Both the position numbers and the translations under genes were made by a program. DNA of 8,177 nucleotides from Acidobacteriota bacterium (GTDB lineage: Bacteria; Acidobacteriota; Vicinamibacteria; Vicinamibacterales; UBA2999). Each line of letters begins with the position of its first letter. Position 1 is the first letter of the stretch. The stretch is taken from contig JACCSI010000605.1 in assembly GCA_013813075.1 (NCBI GenBank), positions 1 through 8,177 of the forward strand, read 5' to 3'. The notes under the pieces are model-generated. The model ran no database searches. It saw only the letters and a list, made by a program, of their open reading frames with translations, and was not told the DNA's origin. Shown in pieces: positions 5,237-8,177 of the stretch.

Positions 5237-7512
5237 ACATGACTCCGGGCGGCGGCGACCGCCAGTTGGCCGAGGCTGATGCCGCCGTCGCCCGGCGGCA
5301 CGAGATGATGCCGCAATACGCGGAATCCGGCTTCCGTGAGTTGGCGGTCGCAGTCGACCGTCAGCAACGCGTTCTGGAAGACACCGCCCGTCAGTACGAC
5401 CGTGGCGAGGCCGGTACGTCCACGAATCGCGACGCACACGGACACGATAGCGTTTGTTAAACCCGAATGGAAGCGGCGCGCGATTTTCGCTGCCGCTACT
5501 CCGGCAGCATGGTCGGCGCGAGCGGCACGAATGACCGGTCGGGTGTCAATGACCAGGCCCTCGCCGTGGCCGTCAACGGCAGCATCGTAGGCGCCATCGG
5601 GCGGTACCGACGCGGCGAGCGACTCGAGTTCCATCGCCGCCTGTCCTTCAAAGCTCACGGCGTCGCGAAGTCCGGCGATGGCTGCGATCGCATCAAACAG
5701 GCGTCCCGCGCTGGACGTCAGCGGCGCATTGACCCGGCGTTCAATCATCCGCGTCACGATGCGGCAGCGCCCTTGGCCGACGCGACCTCGAATCGCCGTG
5801 GTGTCCTCACCGGCATCGAGCAGGTGCGACAGCGCCATTCGCCACGGCTCCCGGACGGCCAGCTCCCCCCCCGGCATCGCGACCGGCCGCAACGACGCCG
5901 CGCGACGGACGGATACCAGGTCGCCGATCAAAAACTCACCGCCCCAGATGGTGCCGTCGTCGCCAAATCCGGTGCCGTCGAAGGCGACGCCAATGACAGG
6001 AGTCGTCGTGCCGTGTTCGGCGAGGCAACTGGCGATATGGGCGTGGTGATGCTGCACGGCCAGCGTGCTCTGTCCTTCGAGGGCTGCACGCTCCAGCGCA
6101 TATCTGGTCGAGGCGTATCCGGGGTGACGATCGTGGACCAGCAGGCGAGGCCCGGTGTTGAAGAGGCGTTCATACAGCGTGATGTCGCGCATGAACGCGC
6201 GATACGCGGTCAGGTCGTCAAGATCGCCCACATGATGACTGATGGTGGCGTCGTGTTCGTAGCCCAAGGCAAATGTGTTCTTGAGCTGCCCGCCAACGGC
6301 CAGCGTGGGCACCGCGCTCGAGAGCGGCAGATGGATCGGGTGCGGTGCATAGCCGCGCGATCGCCGCAGCGGCAACTCGCGTTCGTTGGCAACGCGCGTC
6401 ACGCTGTCGTCGCAGCGCACGTGGATGACGCGGTTATGCATCAAAAATGCATCCGCAATGTCGGCGAGTTGCAGCACCGCGGCGTCATCTTCGGCGATGG
6501 TCGGCTCGTGTGACCGGTTGCCGCTGGTCATCACCAGCGGACCGCCGGCAGCCTTCAGCAGCAGGTGATGCAACGGTGTTGGCGCGAGCATGGCGCCGAC
6601 TGTCGCACAGCCCGGGGCCACCCCCTCCGCCAATGAAAGCCCCTCTGGATGGCGGCGCCTAGTCAACAGGACGATGGGCCGAGTGCTCGCCAGCAGCAGC
6701 TGCTGCTCGAGGGCGCTGATAGCGCAGACAGCCGACACCGCGTCGGCGGACTCGAACATCACCGCGAATGGTTGCGCGTCGCGATGTTTACGTTGCCGCA
6801 AGCGCTGCACGGCAGCACTGTTCGTCGCGTCGCACGCGAGGTGATAGCCGCCAAGGCCTTTCACCGCGACGATGCGTCCCGCCGTTAGTAAATCCGCGGC
6901 TGCCTCCATTGGAGAGGCGCTCGACGTCATGCCGGAGGGATCACACCACGTCAGCTGCGGCCCGCAGTCCCAGCAGGCAATCGTCTGCGCGTCGAAGCGG
7001 CGGTCGGCCGGATCGTCGTATTCGCGGCGACACGGCCCGCACATGGTGAACGCGGCCATGGTCGTACGTTCGCGGTCGTAGGGCACGCCCGTCACCACTG
7101 TCAGCCGGGGGCCACAGCCTGCACACGTAATGAAGGGATAACGGAATCGACGATTTGTCGGATCGTCAAGCTCCGCCAGGCATGCCGCACACGTTGCAAT
7201 GTCGGCAGTGACGCGTGGCGACGTGGCCGCCCCGGCGACGAAGCTCGTCTCGATGCGGAAGTCTTTGGTTCCTTCGACTGCAAGAGACACGCTTGCGCAC
7301 GCGTCAATGGTCGAGAAGCGAGGCGGAGAGGTCTTGAGCTGGTGCTCGAAGTCGTCGAGGGCGCCTCGGTCGCCTTCCACTTCAATCATGACGCCGTCTG
7401 AAACGTTGCGGATGAAGCCGCGGAGCTCGAGACGCCAGGCAAGGCGGTAGACAAACGGGCGAAAGCCGACGCCCTGCACCGTGCCGCGAATGGCGAGCGA
7501 TCGCCGTTCCAT
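5227..7512 (-). CDS. hypF: Carbamoyltransferase HypF
   Basis: HypF uses carbamoyl phosphate and ATP to make carbamoyl-adenylate and transfer the carbamoyl group to HypE, the first step of cyanide-ligand synthesis. The 761-residue protein has all domains in order. An acylphosphatase-like domain (GTVQGVGFRPFVYR, ~10-23) is followed by two Cys4 zinc fingers (Cys 108/111/130/133 and 158/161/180/183). Next is a YrdC-like domain (~200-390; KGLGGYHLACDA, SGNRSHEP), then a Kae1/TobZ-like C-terminal domain with QHHHAH near 487-492, DGTGFGDDGTIWGGE near 512, and LTGGVFQN and GDGGISLGQ near the end. The ATG at 7512 is preferred because GGAG lies 4 bases upstream; a TTG one codon earlier is too close to it. 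It is the first gene of the hyp-hydrogenase operon, with a candidate promoter 34-70 bases upstream. Confidence 0.98.
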   Translation of the reverse strand: MERRSLAIRGTVQGVGFRPFVYRLAWRLELRGFIRNVSDGVMIEVEGDRGALDDFEHQLKTSPPRFSTIDACASVSLAVEGTKDFRIETSFVAGAATSPRVTADIATCAACLAELDDPTNRRFRYPFITCAGCGPRLTVVTGVPYDRERTTMAAFTMCGPCRREYDDPADRRFDAQTIACWDCGPQLTWCDPSGMTSSASPMEAAADLLTAGRIVAVKGLGGYHLACDATNSAAVQRLRQRKHRDAQPFAVMFESADAVSAVCAISALEQQLLLASTRPIVLLTRRRHPEGLSLAEGVAPGCATVGAMLAPTPLHHLLLKAAGGPLVMTSGNRSHEPTIAEDDAAVLQLADIADAFLMHNRVIHVRCDDSVTRVANERELPLRRSRGYAPHPIHLPLSSAVPTLAVGGQLKNTFALGYEHDATISHHVGDLDDLTAYRAFMRDITLYERLFNTGPRLLVHDRHPGYASTRYALERAALEGQSTLAVQHHHAHIASCLAEHGTTTPVIGVAFDGTGFGDDGTIWGGEFLIGDLVSVRRAASLRPVAMPGGELAVREPWRMALSHLLDAGEDTTAIRGRVGQGRCRIVTRMIERRVNAPLTSSAGRLFDAIAAIAGLRDAVSFEGQAAMELESLAASVPPDGAYDAAVDGHGEGLVIDTRPVIRAARADHAAGVAAAKIARRFHSGLTNAIVSVCVAIRGRTGLATVVLTGGVFQNALLTVDCDRQLTEAGFRVLRHHLVPPGDGGISLGQLAVAAARSHVCA

Positions 7513-7552
7513 CAAGCTCCGCAGCGGCCGAGGCGGCGCGCGAGTTCTACGG

Positions 7553-7581
7553 ATGATAGTCCTGTCAGGCCCAGCCGTCTA
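7553..7581 (-). promoter_or_regulatory. Candidate sigma70-type promoter for the hyp-hydrogenase operon
   Basis: On the minus strand TAGACG (7581-7576, 4/6 match to TTGACA) and TATCAT (7558-7553, 5/6 match to TATAAT) are separated by exactly 17 bases. Transcription would start near 7546, leaving a leader of roughly 34 bases before the hypF ATG. It sits in the only noncoding gap before the tightly packed operon, which supports the call, but short matches like this occur by chance and the host's promoter preferences are unknown. Confidence 0.42.
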
Positions 7582-7594
7582 TTGCAGTACGGCT
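7573..7594. other. Small inverted repeat overlapping the candidate -35 box
   Basis: AGCCGT (7573-7578) and ACGGCT (7589-7594) form a perfect 6-base inverted repeat around a 10-base centre. It begins 8 bases after the end of the upstream adaptor gene. There is no run of T after it on the minus strand, so it is a poor intrinsic terminator. It overlaps the proposed -35 hexamer and could equally be an operator half-site pair or chance. Confidence 0.25.
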
Positions 7595-7601
7595 CTCACC
7601 G

Positions 7602-8177
7602 TCATTGCACGATGATGGTCCCCTTCAACATTCCCATGCCACATGCGAATGTCGCGTCACCGGATTTCTGTGGCGTGAACTCGATCACGACATTCTGGTT
7701 CAGCGGAAGTGCTCGATTGATACCGTAGGCTGGAAACACGACGTCAGTCGCGCAGGTTTTGTCACTGATTCGCGTGAACGTGATTCTCGCCGGCACGCCC
7801 ATTCGGAGCGTGAGGATCGCGGGATCGAAGGCCGCGTCGGTGACGCGGACATTCGCCGTCTGAATGCTGGACGAGGGTGGTGCCGCGGTGGACATTCCCA
7901 TTGCCGTGTGCGGGTCGGCCGCCGTACCGGTGCGCAAACCACGCCGCTCGCCCTCGGCGCGCAGAGAGAACGTGCCGTTCACCACCACGACGTCGCCCGC
8001 GGCAATGCCCGCCACCACTTGCACGGTATCTCCCGCCCGATCACCCAGGCGCACCTCGCGCTCGACAAATTTTCCGGCCTGTGTCGGGTCGACGAGATAC
8101 ACCACCTCCCGAGCACCGAGCAGTTGCACCGCTGTCCGCGGCACGACCAGCACGGCAGTTGTGGCTCGCTCCTCAAC
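7602..8177 (-). CDS. RND efflux periplasmic adaptor with C-terminal cupredoxin-like domain (partial, N-terminus outside window)
   Basis: The frame is open to the window edge; the last 191 residues are visible. The first ~75 have the membrane-proximal domain pattern of RND/CusB-type adaptors (VVPRTAVQ, VVYLVDP, VRLGDRAGDTVQVVAGIAAGD, VVVNGTFSL). These link an inner-membrane RND pump to an outer-membrane channel in the periplasm. A Thr/Ala/Ser-rich linker with a His and two Met (HTAMGM) leads to a cupredoxin-fold domain (visible residues ~105-191) with TCATDVVFP, PLNQNVVIEFTP and FACGMGM near the C-terminus. Cys142, Cys179, Met181 and Met183 are plausible Cu(I)/Ag(I) ligands; the domain has no His, so a classical type-1 copper site is unlikely. 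It ends 89 bases before hypF and is probably a separate metal-efflux operon rather than part of hydrogenase function. Confidence 0.88.
   Translation of the reverse strand, partial: VEERATTAVLVVPRTAVQLLGAREVVYLVDPTQAGKFVEREVRLGDRAGDTVQVVAGIAAGDVVVVNGTFSLRAEGERRGLRTGTAADPHTAMGMSTAAPPSSSIQTANVRVTDAAFDPAILTLRMGVPARITFTRISDKTCATDVVFPAYGINRALPLNQNVVIEFTPQKSGDATFACGMGMLKGTIIVQ

Noticed and set aside
5467..6513. Plus-strand open frame of 348 codons inside hypF
   Set aside because: It is antisense to the well-conserved C-terminal half of hypF and shows no domain.
7573..7594. Intrinsic terminator after the RND adaptor gene
   Set aside because: The stem is only 6 base pairs with a 10-base loop and no following T-run on the minus strand; kept only as a weak inverted repeat.
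1..8177. CRISPR arrays, tRNA/rRNA genes, insertion sequences, attachment sites
   Set aside because: No regularly spaced direct repeats, no tRNA-like cloverleaf region and no transposase or terminal inverted repeats were seen; nearly all bases are used by the minus-strand genes.

Overview
The window is a compact, GC-rich bacterial operon, all read on the minus strand (from high to low coordinates). It encodes [NiFe]-hydrogenase maturation factors, a hydrogenase small subunit, and then a run of small membrane proteins. No credible plus-strand gene was found. The base composition, the tightly overlapping genes, the lineage of the small subunit and the neighbouring RND adaptor-cupredoxin fusion suggest a soil-type Gram-negative such as Acidobacteriota or Gemmatimonadota. 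That taxonomic guess is an inference and is weak.

Layout in transcription order. (1) 8177-7602: the C-terminal part of an RND heavy-metal efflux periplasmic adaptor carrying a C-terminal cupredoxin-fold domain; its start lies outside the window. (2) 7601-7513: a short intergenic region with a good sigma70-like promoter candidate for the next operon. (3) hypF, hypC, hypD and hypE (7512-2765), overlapping by 10, 4 and 11 bases: the factors that build and deliver the Fe(CN)2CO part of the NiFe site. (4) After a 9-base gap, a 438-residue [NiFe]-hydrogenase small subunit (2755-1439). It has no Tat signal, and its cluster-binding region resembles that of the high-affinity 'actinobacterial-type' (group 1h and relatives) enzymes. 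(5) 1452-1: five consecutive genes for ~100-residue single-pass membrane proteins with amphipathic helical tails. Each overlaps its neighbour by 1 to 20 bases; the last runs off the window.

The unusual part is item 5. In most [NiFe]-hydrogenase operons the large-subunit gene directly follows the small-subunit gene. Here at least 1.2 kb of tiny membrane-protein genes comes instead, and no large subunit is in the window. Three of the five (first, second and fourth) align without gaps over about 50 residues after the membrane segment, so they are tandem paralogues. The third and fifth look like a second type, giving an order A-A-B-A-B. Because the small subunit lacks an export signal and four of the five small proteins put positive charge just after the membrane segment (N-out/C-in), the simplest hypothesis is a multi-subunit membrane anchor or stalk. 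It would hold a cytoplasmic hydrogenase at the membrane and perhaps help pass electrons to quinone, a role analogous to HucM of the mycobacterial Huc hydrogenase but without recognisable homology. This is untested.

Not in the window: large subunit, hypA, hypB, maturation endopeptidase, tRNA, rRNA, CRISPR or insertion sequences.
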